Origin: Schoenoplectus triqueter
Lineage: Eukaryota; Streptophyta; Magnoliopsida; Poales; Cyperaceae
Direction: 5' to 3'
Length of the DNA stretch: 31,649 nucleotides
NCBI GenBank assembly: GCA_964058805.1
Contig: CAXKVV010000818.1
Location: 1-31,649 of the forward strand
Positions 1 to 11,006 of this stretch are shown piece by piece. The notes below the pieces were generated by a model. The model was given only the letters and a program-made list of their open reading frames with translations. It ran no database searches and was not told where the DNA came from. The position numbers and the translations under genes were made by a program. Positions within the stretch are counted from its first letter, which is position 1. The number at the start of each line of letters is the position of its first letter.

Positions 1-1610
1 TTATTTTTCTGGGACATATCTTTCTTTGATTTATTTGATTTTCAATATTTCCAAGAAAAAAATGACTTTGTTGGATATTTGTCTCACTGTGTTTTCTCCT
101 TCCTTTAAGCAGAAAACAAGAGAATGCATGCGAGAACAGAGCCTTGGTATTTTGTGAAAATATTGAATGCGTTTGGTGTTGTACGAAACAAACTGTACAA
201 CGACAAATTAGTAATATCACGGTGCATTGACTAGATATGGATGCATGCATGTTGTCCACTTGTCCAGCTCAGGATTTTTTTGTTTGTATTATATTTTTTT
301 GAGTCTTTTTATTCATAGAGGATAATAGAAAGCCTTTTACCATCAAATTAACTTTTTTGAACTATATTAATGCATGCATGTTTTTTGAATGAAAAAAAAA
401 AGTAAAGATAAAACAGTACATATTGCCTATTGCATTATTCCTTTCTCTTTCCTCTTCAAGTGTTTTCTGGTAAATCAAACACCTAAACAAGAAAATAAAG
501 TTATGAGAAATTAAATGAACACTTGTTTCTGTAATTTTTTTTTTCTTAATTTCCATTTATTCTTGCATATTTATCAAGCTCATATTAAATATGGATTTTG
601 TATGACTTGGAACGTTAATATGGTAATTTAAAATTAGAATTTGAAGTTCTTAAGATATAATTGGATGTTTTAAAATATCAATTATGAAAATTTCTATGCC
701 TTTGAATGACAAATATCATAATTTTAATTTATATAGATAGAAAAGCATATTATTATGATGTATAGAGGAAATAGTATGTGAGGATTGTGTTTTTAAACCA
801 TAATCATGATATTGTTAATTTATTAGAAGAAAAAATAATTTTAATTTTTTATAGGATATATTCAAATTTCACCTTTGTTTAAAAAAAAAGGTGAAATGGA
901 CTCGTGGACGTGGAGGGAAGTGAGAACAATCTTTCTCTAGCACCGAGTCAAAGCCCACAAATTGTCCGTTCTGCTCTATTGGATTTAAAATCAAGAAAAT
1001 CGTCTCAATAATTAATTTTGACCAACTTCTCAAGTTGGGGCTCAAATTAATACTAATTCTTTTTTACTTTTTGTTGGTGTCAGAAGAGACACATAGACAA
1101 AAAAAATCTCTTTTCTTTAAAAAAATAGGAATCGAAGTTTAAAAGAAGATGAAAATAAAAATAAAAGTAAATAAAGAGCTCAGCAGGAAATATCTCATTT
1201 ATTATTTAAAAATAAGACTTTTGACGTTTATTAAATTAAGATATGCATGATAGATATCATTCAATAAAAAAACTGTAAGAGGTTAATTTAAAATCGTGTA
1301 CGTTAATTACAGTAAGAAAAGATTTCGATTTGTTGATACTTTTTTTGTATCATTTATTTGGATTGGATGCTTGATTACAGGGTAATTCTATTGGAATACA
1401 GATGGACCAGACCATAGACGTAAATAAGCGGTACTCAGGAAATTTCCCATTTTCAATTCAAAATAATACTTTATTAACAAGTCAAATATCACATTTCAAG
1501 ATTACATAATTCAGAGAACGTGCACGCTCTTTCTCGACTACCTTACAATCGCAGTACTTGTCACATATACCATGTGCCTAAACAAATTAATAAACAAAAT
1601 ACAAACGATA
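1..1610. other. Upstream flank of the first DUF707 gene
   Basis: AT-rich non-coding sequence; no open frame here looks like a gene. The part from about 1140 to 1400 is homologous to sequence upstream of the second DUF707 gene (about 9710-9790 and 10670-10805). Shared landmarks are a 'ctcagcagg.aatatctcat' block and a 'tattggaatacagatggacca' block, so the tandem duplication carried promoter DNA. Three clusters of alternating ATGCATG (RY-type) motifs lie near 124-132, 240-250 and 370-380. Compared with copy 2, copy 1 has roughly 200 extra bases after about 1405, which include the duplicated TATA-like motif described separately. Confidence 0.6.
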
Positions 1611-1634
1611 GGTATTATATAAGGTATTATATAA
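1611..1634 (+). promoter_or_regulatory. Duplicated TATA-like element of DUF707 copy 1
   Basis: The 12-base unit ggtattatataa occurs twice in perfect tandem, 1611-1622 and 1623-1634, followed by ggtacc. Each unit contains a TATATAA-like core. It lies about 190 bases before the chosen start codon, a plausible place for a TATA box followed by a 5' UTR. Copy 2 has only a single catataag at an equivalent place. Promoter activity is inferred from position and motif only. Confidence 0.45.
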
Positions 1635-1821
1635 GGTACCTGGCCTTAATTTCTCTTTCCTTTCCCCTGTGAGATATAACACGCCATCTTTTTGCATACA
1701 GAAACTTGAAGCTTCTCAAATTTGGTTCAATTTCTCAGTGTAAACAAAGAGCCCTGATTCCTGAGGAACACAAGAGGTGGCTTGTTTGGTGGATAGAAGA
1801 GCTTGAAAAGTTGAGGTAGAA

Positions 1822-4746
1822 ATGCAGAGTCAATTGAAAGATTCAGGATGCCAATACCTGGCTAGGTGGCACTTCATGAAGGTTCCGTCCTTGACTACTG
1901 TCATTGCAGCTGTTCTTGGGTTCATGATCGGTACGACGTTTCCTATTTCAAGTTTTAATAAGGTATTGCATATTCATACATTATTTTTATAATTCTTCAG
2001 GTATCCATTGCTTCCCTTTTCTTTTGGATAATGCAAGCAATGCATGTTACGTCGTTTCCTTTCGTTCCCTTCCCTTCTTTTCCAATACTGGATGCCAAGT
2101 GATCCCCCCCTCTTCATGTAAGAGGTGGAAAACACCTTTCATAAGAGATTGAAGATTATACAATTAATACTCTCTCGTGCAATACTTTTTTGCAGCTTGA
2201 ATTTTCATTTCCAAATTTTATGTCTGGTGGAGATATAGGAGATCAATCTACAAATAATAATTCAACGGATATATTTAAGGTAACCGCTATTACTTTATTT
2301 TTTCAGTTTGTAATCTTTACATGACAATAATGCAGCTCTTGCTTGATACGACAATGATTTCATAGAACAATGGAATTATTTTTCTTCTTTCCTTCTTGCA
2401 GATTTATGAACCATCAAACCCGAAGGGTGCGGAAACACTACCCCCTGGTATTGTTGTTGCAGAGTCGGATCTTTATCAGCACAGATTATGGGGAAATCCA
2501 AATGAGGTATATACCAAATGAAAATTGGTATTTCTTTTAGAAAGGATGTTGTGTCATGCTCTTTATATTTGTAATAATTAGCTGTATTATTCAATTTTGA
2601 TGAACAGGATTTGCCTTTCAAGCCGAAATATCTTGTGGTTTTCACTGTTGGATATCAACAGAAAGAACTTGTCAATGCAGCTGTACAGAAGGTATTAAAA
2701 TATTAATACAGATAAACATTTCCATGTTTACTGAAGACTGTTACATTAAAAATTAGTCCTTTTCCTTTATATGGGAATTTGAACTCTTAACACTGAAGAG
2801 ACTGGCATATAGAAAATTTGAACTGGTCAGGCATAAGACTTGGATTTTTTTTTTGAAGCAGCGGACGTTTGCCCTGCTGTGATTTCATTAATCAGAAAAA
2901 TAATATGTCCATGGTATTTACATTGAGGGGAAAAATTGCAAATTAAAAACTATTAAAATAAGATTTGATTTAACATCCATAAGACTTGGATGTTATTGTC
3001 TTATAGACTAATGAACAAAAGTTTTGAACAATTTCCCATAAGGGACTGGTCAGAAAGGGCAGGGAAGAATTGTCAATGTGAAAATTGAAAGTTTTAACCA
3101 ATGAAGTCTCTGATATGATGCAGTTTTCAGAGAATTTTACGATACTACTGTTCCATTATGATGGTCGAGTAAATGAATGGGATGAGTTTGATTGGTCAGA
3201 ACGAGCTATCCACATAAGCACAAGGAAACAAGCCAAATGGTGTGTGTATAGTTTTTTTCACACTTCATAGTTAACTAAACAACCTTCAGAAAAGAGAGAA
3301 GAGTTATGGAATTGATCTCTCTCTATGTTTCTCTCTGATATAGGTGGTACGCGAAGAGATTTCTCCATCCAGATATAGTGGCCGCATATGAGTACATCTT
3401 CATTTGGGATGAAGACCTAGGAGTTGAGCACTTCAACGCTGAAGAGTATGCTTTGCACTTCTTCTTCTTCTTCTTCTTTTATCAAAGCATTTCATAAAAA
3501 GAAAAATTCGGCTTCTTGTGTTTCTATTAATTGGTGTAGTGGATGCTTAATTGAGAAGTTAAGCTTAGAGGTTTATAGATTCCTAATTGGTGCTATAATT
3601 GGCTGCATTCGCATTTGTGAGGGTTGTGAAATTCGTAATTTACCTATTCAAATGCAGATACATTAAACTGGTGAGAAAATATGACTTGGAGATCTCACAA
3701 CCAGCATTGGAGTCGAGTAGATTCATCGCTTATGAAATAACGAGGCGGCGAAATGGTACCGAAGTGCACAAGTAAGATTCTGAGGGTCTTTAATTTATTC
3801 TTACTACAACAGTAATTTTGTTTTTCTATATTGAGAAATGCGTGCTTTCTCATTTTGAAAAGTGTTAACGAGACAATTTGTCTTGCTAATAAGACAATCT
3901 ATTAATTAAGCCATACCAGAGACCAGGTCAATCATGAAATAAAGCTTCATTTTGGCCCACCAAATTTGTCTTTGTGTGGCATGGTTGAGATCTCAGTTAG
4001 TCCATTATCAAGACTTTTGAATAGTGGTCATGCATGTGTTAAAGGATTGACTTGGTCTGATCAATTTGAGCAAGAAACTGACAAGATATTTTGATCTTAA
4101 TATATGACTGTTAAAAGAAAAACTAAGTTTGTACTAATAATGAGGCCATGAAAAGGTAAATACTGGTACCATTTTCTTGTCAATTTTCATCCTATTTGTT
4201 AAACACTTCTGCTCCAATTTTATTCACTCATTTTCTTAACAGTGATGCTGGTGAGGCTTCATGGATGTGCCCTGAGCATGTAACACCGTGTGCAGAGTAA
4301 ATACTTAAGTTTCCTCATATATATGTTTCATATATCTAATGACATATTTTTATTAGTATGTTTTCAAGATATAGGAAGTATACCCTTTCTTTTATTTTCT
4401 ATCATCTATGGATTTACATTTTTGTAATTTTCAACTAATTAATCCATAGGTTTATAGAGATAATGGCACCGGTATTTTCTAGAGATGCATGGAGATGTGT
4501 ATGGCACATGATTCAGGTACTTCATTTCTCATCTTTCATTACATTCTCAAATTTCATTACTATTTTTCTATCTTTATTCTATATTGCTATTTACATATTT
4601 TTTGATTTGTTATAGAATGACCTGATTCATGGATGGGGGCTTGACTTTGCCCTCAAGTACTGTGCCGAGGTAATTCCTTGATCTTTTGAATAAATGTGGT
4701 CAAATACAAAAGCTAGTAAAAAAATTCTGTTGTTATCTTAAACTTT

Positions 4747-4786
<40 letters not shown>

Positions 4787-6052
4787 CACTTTTATGTGAC
4801 ACTTCGCTAGAGCGAATTAAATGCATCTTTGTATAACTGTCCTCGCTTTCAATAAATATGTAGTGGAAACATCACATATATTAGCATCAAATAACACAAA
4901 AGAGATTTTGCAAAATATTAAAGGTATAAAATGATAATTTTTTGTTACATAAACCATAAATTTCTCTTTGAATCGCTTTGAGTTATTTGATTTTATATAA
5001 TTGAGTGATTCTTCTCTGTATCAAATTTAAGTAAATCACAATCATTAATTAATATTAACTTGATCTCTATATCTTCAATACAAACTTCGAATACTTTTAG
5101 TCCGTAGCAGAATTAGCCTATATAATTAGAGGGTTAACCTCATTCTGTATTTCATAAAAAAAAAATAAGTTGATCAAACAATCATCTTTGTCACTAAAAT
5201 TTGTTTATTTTTTCTTTGTTTCTTGCAAATGAAAGCCCGCACATACTAAAATTGGTGTAGTTGATGCACAATGGATCTTTCATCATGGAACACCTACTCT
5301 GAGAAATCAGGTAAAAATGATATGTAATAATACTAGGCGCAATAAAACAAAAAATATCAAAAATGAAACAAGACAGTATAAATACCTTATTTATGACTTA
5401 AATGGCTATGTATCCAATTTTCTTAAAATAAATTATTTGTAACTCATTTTGTGTCCTTTTGTATTATAGGGGAAAGAAGATAATGGGAGAGCTGATAATG
5501 CGGATGGGGTATGTAATATGTTTGCTCAGCTTAAAATTCCCTCTGTTATAACCTTTTTTGGGCTTATGGGTCACCTTGTATTTTAAAAAAAGGAGGCCCA
5601 AATATCTTTTCAAGTGCCCAGTATTGAGTATACCATGATTGTGCGCCAGGACCAAATGTACAGTATAAATTCTACGACGATATATATACTTCCACGAATG
5701 AAACTGAAATGAATCAGGACAGAAAAATAATGAAATTAAAGCAACATCATTTAACAATGGGTTGAACCCTGCCATTGATTATATTAGCTACTAACTTAAA
5801 ATAGAGGAAATGATTGTTGAACGTGGCATAAATAACTGGCATTGTTGATATACTACGAATGATATATATGCAATATTTGTTGCAGAAACAAATTATAAAT
5901 ATTGGTCATATTTTTTTTTTCAGATAAATATGAGATGCTTTGTAGAGCTTGGATTCTTCAAAGATAGATGGCACAATGCAGAACGAGACTACTATATAAA
6001 GAAGGGCCTAATTGCCGAAAACTCCACAAGACAATTTACGCACTTTCCATGA
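1822..6052 (+). CDS. DUF707 protein, copy 1 (complete, 13 coding exons)
   Basis: Exons by splice signals and by comparison with copy 2: 1822-1962, 2196-2279, 2402-2506, 2608-2691, 3124-3239, 3344-3445, 3658-3771, 4243-4296, 4450-4516, 4616-4669, 5236-5310, 5470-5508, 5924-6052; all introns are GT-AG. They join in frame to 1164 nt, 387 aa, a usual length for the family as I know it. Residues about 22-40 are a hydrophobic anchor ending GFMIGTTFP. The DUF707 domain (Pfam DUF707, labelled 'lysine ketoglutarate reductase trans-splicing related') follows from about residue 76: ESDLYQHRLWG in exon 3, WDEDLG at 198-203, HGWGLD at 294-299, GVVDAQWIFHHG at 314-325, and C-terminal ERDYYIKKGL. Sequons N69-S-T, N142-F-T and N243-G-T suggest a lumenal domain. 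The start is the ATG aligned with copy 2; upstream sequence is not open. Family biochemistry is unknown to me; a Golgi glycosyltransferase-like role is only inferred. Exon 12 (13 codons) is the least conserved segment. Confidence 0.9.
3458..3480 (+). repeat. (CTT)n microsatellite in intron 6 of DUF707 copy 1
   Basis: A short pyrimidine run of ttc/ctt triplets shortly after the exon 6 donor at 3446. It keeps one frame open through part of the intron, which produces an accidental open frame with a serine run. Copy 2 lacks the repeat at the matching place, so it arose after duplication or was lost there. Confidence 0.7.
4750..4783. repeat. (TA)n microsatellite in intron 10 of DUF707 copy 1
   Basis: About 16 uninterrupted TA units inside the intron between exons 10 and 11. 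The matching intron of copy 2 has no such run. No foldback element adjoins it, unlike other (TA)n tracts of this window. Confidence 0.85.
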
Positions 6053-6789
6053 CATTTTTCTTCAGGTTTTTTACCTCTCAGATTAAACTTTTTTGTTGTT
6101 GTTGTGCTGATAAATTAACAAAAAACATAAAAGAAAGTTTACCCAAACGAAATCACTGCTTTTTACTTCAGACCTGTTGGCCGAGAAATACATTAACCCC
6201 TGGTTCATAGGAACAATTGATGAATATAAATATATAATCATAAAATATGGTTGAACATATATTGCAAATTATGTTTAAAAAATATGCCAAACCATTAATA
6301 TATCACTGTTTCTTACTCATTGTAGTGTTTTACAGTGCATCATTTGTTGTGTGCTGGGAGACTTGCATCGCTGATCTCAGCTCACGGATGCATTCAACAG
6401 GAATTCGATAGGAAATAATTAATTTGCATGTGAATCTTGTTGTTCAGAAAAAATATTCATTCAAATAGTGATTTTTTTAGAGGCCTACTTGTAAATTTCG
6501 GTGTCATGTTCTATCTTGCTGTAGATTTTTTTTTTTTTTTGTAAAAACAGTCAAAGTGCCTAATTGCTTATTATTAACTTCATTAAATTAAACGAGAAAA
6601 AAAATACAAGAAACATTCCCTATTTTTTAGTTCAAGGCAAGAAGATTTTTATGATGTTTTTTTCTTCAGACATATATTGGAGGATATGAATTATCTTAAT
6701 GGCATCTAAACTTTATAGGAAAACATAATTACAGCTAAAGGAAAACAAAATAATCTCTCCAAGCAATACCCTTTTAAAATATTATTTTT
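6053..6789. other. 3' flank of DUF707 copy 1
   Basis: Probable 3' UTR followed by AT-rich spacer. No coding potential is visible. Sequence after the stop differs from that after the stop of copy 2, so the duplication junction or later divergence begins close to the stop codon. An exact poly(A) site cannot be fixed from sequence; several AT-rich signals occur between 6220 and 6300. Confidence 0.5.
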
Positions 6790-7890
6790 CACTACAACAA
6801 AAATGACTTTAACAACAATTATAGATGAAATCCGTTGTTAAAATGACATTAGAAATATCGATAGCTTCTTTAACAATAATTTTTTAATAAAAAAACATTA
6901 TTAAAATAGAATCAAAGGACACCAAAAAATTATAAACTCATTTAACAACGTTCTTTCAAAAAATTATTGTTAAATACAACATTTAGCAACATTTCATTGA
7001 ATAAACCGTTGTCAAATGGTGTGCTGATTTTTTTACTATATTTGACAACGGCTTCTTGAATAAATCATTATTAAATGAATGTGTTGATATATATATAGAG
7101 AGAGAGAGAGTAAAGCTAGTATGCTCCTAGGAGCATGGAGCCCCTTCCGTGATCCTAATTCAAAAAATATATCAAATCATCTCGAAATTTTAATTTATCA
7201 CTCTCATTAAATTCTTCATATTGTAATCTTGCGGGTACAAAAATTTAGGGCGTTTCAAATTTTCTAAGTCATTCATTTCAATTTTTGAAAAATAATATAC
7301 AAACATTAAATATTTTATTATTATTTTATAGTTGATTTTCAAAAATTGAAAAGAGTGACTTAGAAAATTCGAAACATCTCAAATTTTTGCACCCCATATG
7401 AATTAAAAGTTTATTTGAATTTTTTAATTCAGTTTTTTTTTTTTGTTTTTTCCTTACAAATTATATAAGGTTTTCATATTATTGTGTAAGCAATATGTAT
7501 TGTTCAGTAAATATTTTTTTCATTGTATGAATAATTATATTTTTTATATTAATTATTGAATGAATAATATAATGTATGTCACAATACTTTTTTTATCATC
7601 TATTTTTATATAATTTATTATTCTTAGTTTCTTTGTGATATGTATAAAAAGTTAAATTTATAATAAAAAAATGAAAGGACCTTTAGCAACAGTTCTGCGC
7701 TAGAACCGTTGTTAAAGGTATATTTAACAATGATTCTTGCACAGAACAATTGTTAAAGATTAATTTTAAAAAAAATTCTGAACATATAATTTTACAATAA
7801 AATTTGACAACAGTTATTTAGAATTTTTTGCTAACACTTTATTTAATAACGGTTCAAAAATCATTATCAAACATAATTTTTATCTAAGTG
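6790..7890. mobile_element. CACTA-like non-autonomous transposon A
   Basis: The left end begins CACTACAACAAAAAT and the right end, read in reverse complement, begins CACTTAGATAAAAAT: an imperfect CACTA-type terminal inverted repeat. TTT lies directly outside both ends (6787-6789 and 7891-7893), matching the 3-base target duplication expected of CACTA (En/Spm) elements. Subterminal regions carry many copies of a TTTAACAACG-like motif in both orientations, for example paired about 7681-7720 and 7722-7760. No transposase is encoded. A foldback-type segment (about 7105-7440) related to the element at 24237-24641 seems nested inside. Superfamily assignment is inference from ends and target duplication. 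Confidence 0.65.
7105..7440. mobile_element. Degraded foldback element nested in CACTA-like element A
   Basis: The left arm (about 7200-7280: attaaattcttcatatt, then gtacaaaaattt, then ttttctaag) is mirrored by a right arm at about 7335-7400 (cttagaaaatt, then caaatttttg.acccc). The same order of blocks is found in the foldback element at 24237-24641, so both belong to one family. A (TA)n(GA)n tract borders the left side (about 7088-7111). The outer arms no longer pair well, which suggests an older, eroded copy. Confidence 0.5.
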
Positions 7891-8150
7891 TTTCCTTAAC
7901 TTTTTCAGTTCCATGTATTGTTCTTTACTAAACAAAGACCAGCTCTTACATGCGGGCCATTTTATGTCCAAAATCATAAAAAAAATATCCAGCACAATTA
8001 AATGTTTATTACAGTTTAAATTTGTGAGTATATACAAACAAAGAGAATAGAACTGAAACACTCGATAACAAGATTGACCACTGGAAAAAGATGTTTTAGT
8101 TAAATAATTTCAAAATCTATAAACTGTAGAAAGTTCTCCTTTGTACTGTT
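7891..8150. other. Spacer between transposons
   Basis: AT-rich sequence with no gene, no repeat of other window sequence and no regulatory signal that I can support. Confidence 0.5.
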
Positions 8151-8543
8151 TTAAGGGTATCAATTGGTCGGGTCGGGTCATATTATTTTATTATTTTTTA
8201 TCTCAATTCGATTAAATTCGGGTCAAAAAATCTTAACTCATGCCCGATCCGATCGGGTCACGGGTCGACCCGACCCGATTCATGCAAAATAATTAAATAT
8301 TTTTATTTAATTTTAAGCAATTAAATATTAATTATTTTATAATTAATCTTAATTAGTATATAATTAATGTATATTTAAGATTTAATTAGTACTAAATCAT
8401 AAAATTACTTAAAAAAATATAATTAATCGGATCAGGTTGACTCGAATCTGATTCGATTCGGATCAAAAAAATTAAACTCATATCCGATCCATTTATTTTT
8501 AAATCATGTCGGATCGGATCGGATCGATAATTGACACCCTCTA
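8151..8543. mobile_element. hAT-like MITE 1 (eroded ends)
   Basis: The left end TTAAGGGTATCAATT and the reverse complement of the right end, TAGAGGGTGTCAATT, form an imperfect inverted repeat related to the TAGGGGTGTCAAT ends of MITE 2. Each end is followed inward by tandem GGTCGGGTC/GGATCGGATC-like repeats, and the middle is AT-rich. The internal sequence matches MITE 2 in reverse complement, so the two copies face each other. I could not find a clear 8-base target duplication. No protein is encoded. Confidence 0.6.
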
Positions 8544-8905
8544 TTCAAATAACGTCCTTTTTAGCTAGAATTGTCCATAAACGGATCGTATCTCCTGTCA
8601 TAAAGTTTTACACGGATAGTTAGCAGCCTGATTTATGTTAAGTTCTCAAATAGATGTGTGCCATGGTTACACACGTGCTTGTATGAAATATCTTCTGTTA
8701 TAATTTAAATTATGAATTATTTAATACTGAGTGAGTTTTTTTTCAAAAGAAAAATAAAAAAATCATATATTTTAGTATTATTTATTGACAAAAATTTTCC
8801 ATCCATTAATCTGATATGAAAAAATCGGACGAACTATTTTTTTTCCTCAGCCAGCACCTTTTTTTTTTGTCAATCCTGATTTTGTGACTTTCTGTGCGGT
8901 TAAAT
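8544..8905. other. Spacer between the two inverted hAT-like elements
   Basis: AT-rich sequence with no supported gene or repeat. It would form the loop if the flanking inverted MITE copies paired in a transcript. Confidence 0.5.
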
Positions 8906-9325
8906 TAGGGGTGTCAATTATTGACCCGACCTGATCCGAACCTGACTCGACTCGATATGATCCGAAAATAAATGGGTCGGGTATGAATTTGATTTTTTTA
9001 TCCGAATCGGGTCGGGTCGGGTCGGGTTGAACCCGATTAATTATGTATTTTTTAAGTAATTTTATGATTAGTACTAATTAAAACTTAAATATACACTAAT
9101 TAAGATTAATTATAAATGAATTAATATTTAATTACTTAAAATTATATAAAAATAATTAGTAATTAATTATTTTACACGGATCGGGTCGGGTTGACCCGTG
9201 ACCCGATCGGATCGGGTATGAGTCAAAAAATTTTGACCCAAATTTAATCGGATCGGGTCAAGAAAAATAATAAAATAATATGATCCGACCCGAACCCGAC
9301 CCGACCCGACCCATTGACACCCCTA
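8906..9325. mobile_element. hAT-type MITE 2
   Basis: Ends are TAGGGGTGTCAAT and, at the right, ATTGACACCCCTA, a perfect 13-base inverted repeat of the kind seen in hAT elements. Flanking octamers GGTTAAAT (8898-8905) and GGTTAACC (9326-9333) match at six of eight bases, consistent with an aged 8-base target duplication. GC-rich (A)CCCGACC/GGTCGGG arrays lie just inside both ends and the centre is AT-rich. It is non-coding and about 420 bases long, the inverted counterpart of MITE 1. Confidence 0.75.
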
Positions 9326-9333
9326 GGTTAACC

Positions 9334-10805
9334 TGACCCGAATTAAAAATTCATACCAGGTGAAAAAAAATTGCTTGTTTGCAAGTTTCTACCACCAAAT
9401 GCGCTGTCAGTGAGTTGATACACTTTATGGCTAAACTGTAGTTTTGTGTTAGTCTAAAATACTTTCTTAATTATAAATTATATTAATGAACATTAGTCGT
9501 TTTAACATTATGTTAAATTGTTAGAGTAAAACATTATGTAATCAAATTTTCTTTCACAATTAACTTTAATTAGAGAAAGTAAGATGGGATGAAGAGGAGG
9601 GAAATGAAAAAAAGGAACCCACTGAGTAATTTATTGGAAATAATAGGAGGAACGGTAATCTGTTTGAAAATTTCAAAAAAGGAAGTGAAAGTTATAAAAT
9701 TGCCCAATTTTGAAAGAAGATGAAAATAACAATAAAATTAAAAAGTACCTCAGCAGGGAATATCTCATGTTTCTTATTTAATAAAATAAGACTTCTATTC
9801 TAAAAAGCTAAAAAAAATTAAACTTTTATTAAATAAGAATTCAGCTTTTCTCACTGTATCAAGGAAAGATATGCAAAATACCAACTGATTGTTGTTTATA
9901 AAAATCTTTCATAGTTTAATTTGCCATTTCCATTGATGATAATCCTTCTCTAGCCACATTTTTAGACTTCTGTGATATTCAATGTCATTACCAATATATT
10001 TAAATGCAGCCCACATATGTATACACGACAAACAAATCGTTGTCAAAATATCATTTAGTTCAAAATAGCAGTTTTTGCTCATATACAGGTCCATAAAGTC
10101 TACATATATTTAGAAAACAAAATTAAAAAAATAAAGAATTTAATTGACTCTCATCAGAATTTAAACCTAGAATCTGTAATCAATATTTTTCATCTTACCG
10201 TTAGTTTACAACCATTAGTGTTATAGTTGGATGCTTCTTTTCTTATATTTTCTTTTAAAAAAAATTATGCATATATACGTCGGTATAAAAATTCATATAT
10301 ATAATTGCATATCGTATATGCGGTGTGCAGTAGCCTTTAACATGCATGAAGAAATCTATATTTAAAAACATTATTCATTAGTCATTACAGATTGAAGTGA
10401 TGTATTTAGAAGTAAATGCCGAAAGTAAATAAATAAAGGAAAAATATATGATGCTCCAATATAGTGCCTCAAACTGTTCCAATCACTTCTGAAAAATGGA
10501 CTCTCTAAAAAATAAAAATCGTGGGTCCCGTGTAAGTGAAGGTTGATGAAATGAAGGAGCATGATAGTAAATAAATAATTTTTACATTCAATGTTTGAAC
10601 TCTGTCTACTGATTAATGATTATTAACAAATAACAATACAATGTACGAAAGATTGAAACCGTGGATCTTGCCAAATGTAAAATTTAAAATCGTCTACGTT
10701 AAATATAGAAACAAATTTAATGATTTCCATTCTTTTGCTCTTTTTGCGTCATCTATTTAAAATTGGGTGCATGATTACAGTGTAATTTTATTGGAATACA
10801 GATGG
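9334..10805. other. Upstream flank of DUF707 copy 2
   Basis: Non-coding. The blocks at about 9710-9790 and 10670-10805 are duplicated from the region upstream of copy 1 (about 1140-1215 and 1285-1410). The intervening roughly 870 bases (9800-10665) have no counterpart there, so an insertion here or a deletion in copy 1 separates the blocks. I see no transposon ends that explain it, and the short open frames within it look accidental. Confidence 0.5.
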
Positions 10806-10806
10806 A

Positions 10807-10815
10807 CCATATAAG
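10807..10815 (+). promoter_or_regulatory. Candidate TATA box of DUF707 copy 2
   Basis: The sequence catataag lies directly after the 'cagatggacc' block conserved between the two promoters and about 195 bases before the start codon. An ATG at 10878 in the presumed leader opens only a three-codon frame (ATG AAA GCT TGA), a possible minimal upstream ORF not present in copy 1. Confidence 0.4.
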
Positions 10816-11006
10816 TACTTCATGCTCTTTGTTTTTTCCCCTCTGAGATAATACGCCATCTTTTCACATACAATACCATGAAAGCTTGAAGCTTCTCAAA
10901 TTTGTTCAAGTTCCCTCTACAACAAAGATCCCCTGTTTCTTACATAGTCATAAAAGAAAATTGGTGGTGGTTTGGTGCAAAGGAGAGCTTGAATTTGTGG
11001 TTACAA

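Noticed and set aside
3424..3666. 80-codon frame with a serine run in DUF707 copy 1
   Set aside because: It reads from exon 6 in a wrong frame through intron 6 and its CTT repeat; the exon chain matched to copy 2 explains the region.
6790..7890. Possibility that element A is a full, coding transposon
   Set aside because: No open frame of transposase size occurs between its ends, so it is non-autonomous.
9909..10094. 61-codon - strand frame in the promoter of DUF707 copy 2
   Set aside because: Short, no recognised domain, and located in a segment absent from the promoter of copy 1.
10902..11006. Upstream extension of DUF707 copy 2 by 35 codons
   Set aside because: The frame is open but contains no ATG before 11007, and copy 1 has stops in the matching region. 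The ATG at 11007 aligns with the start of copy 1.
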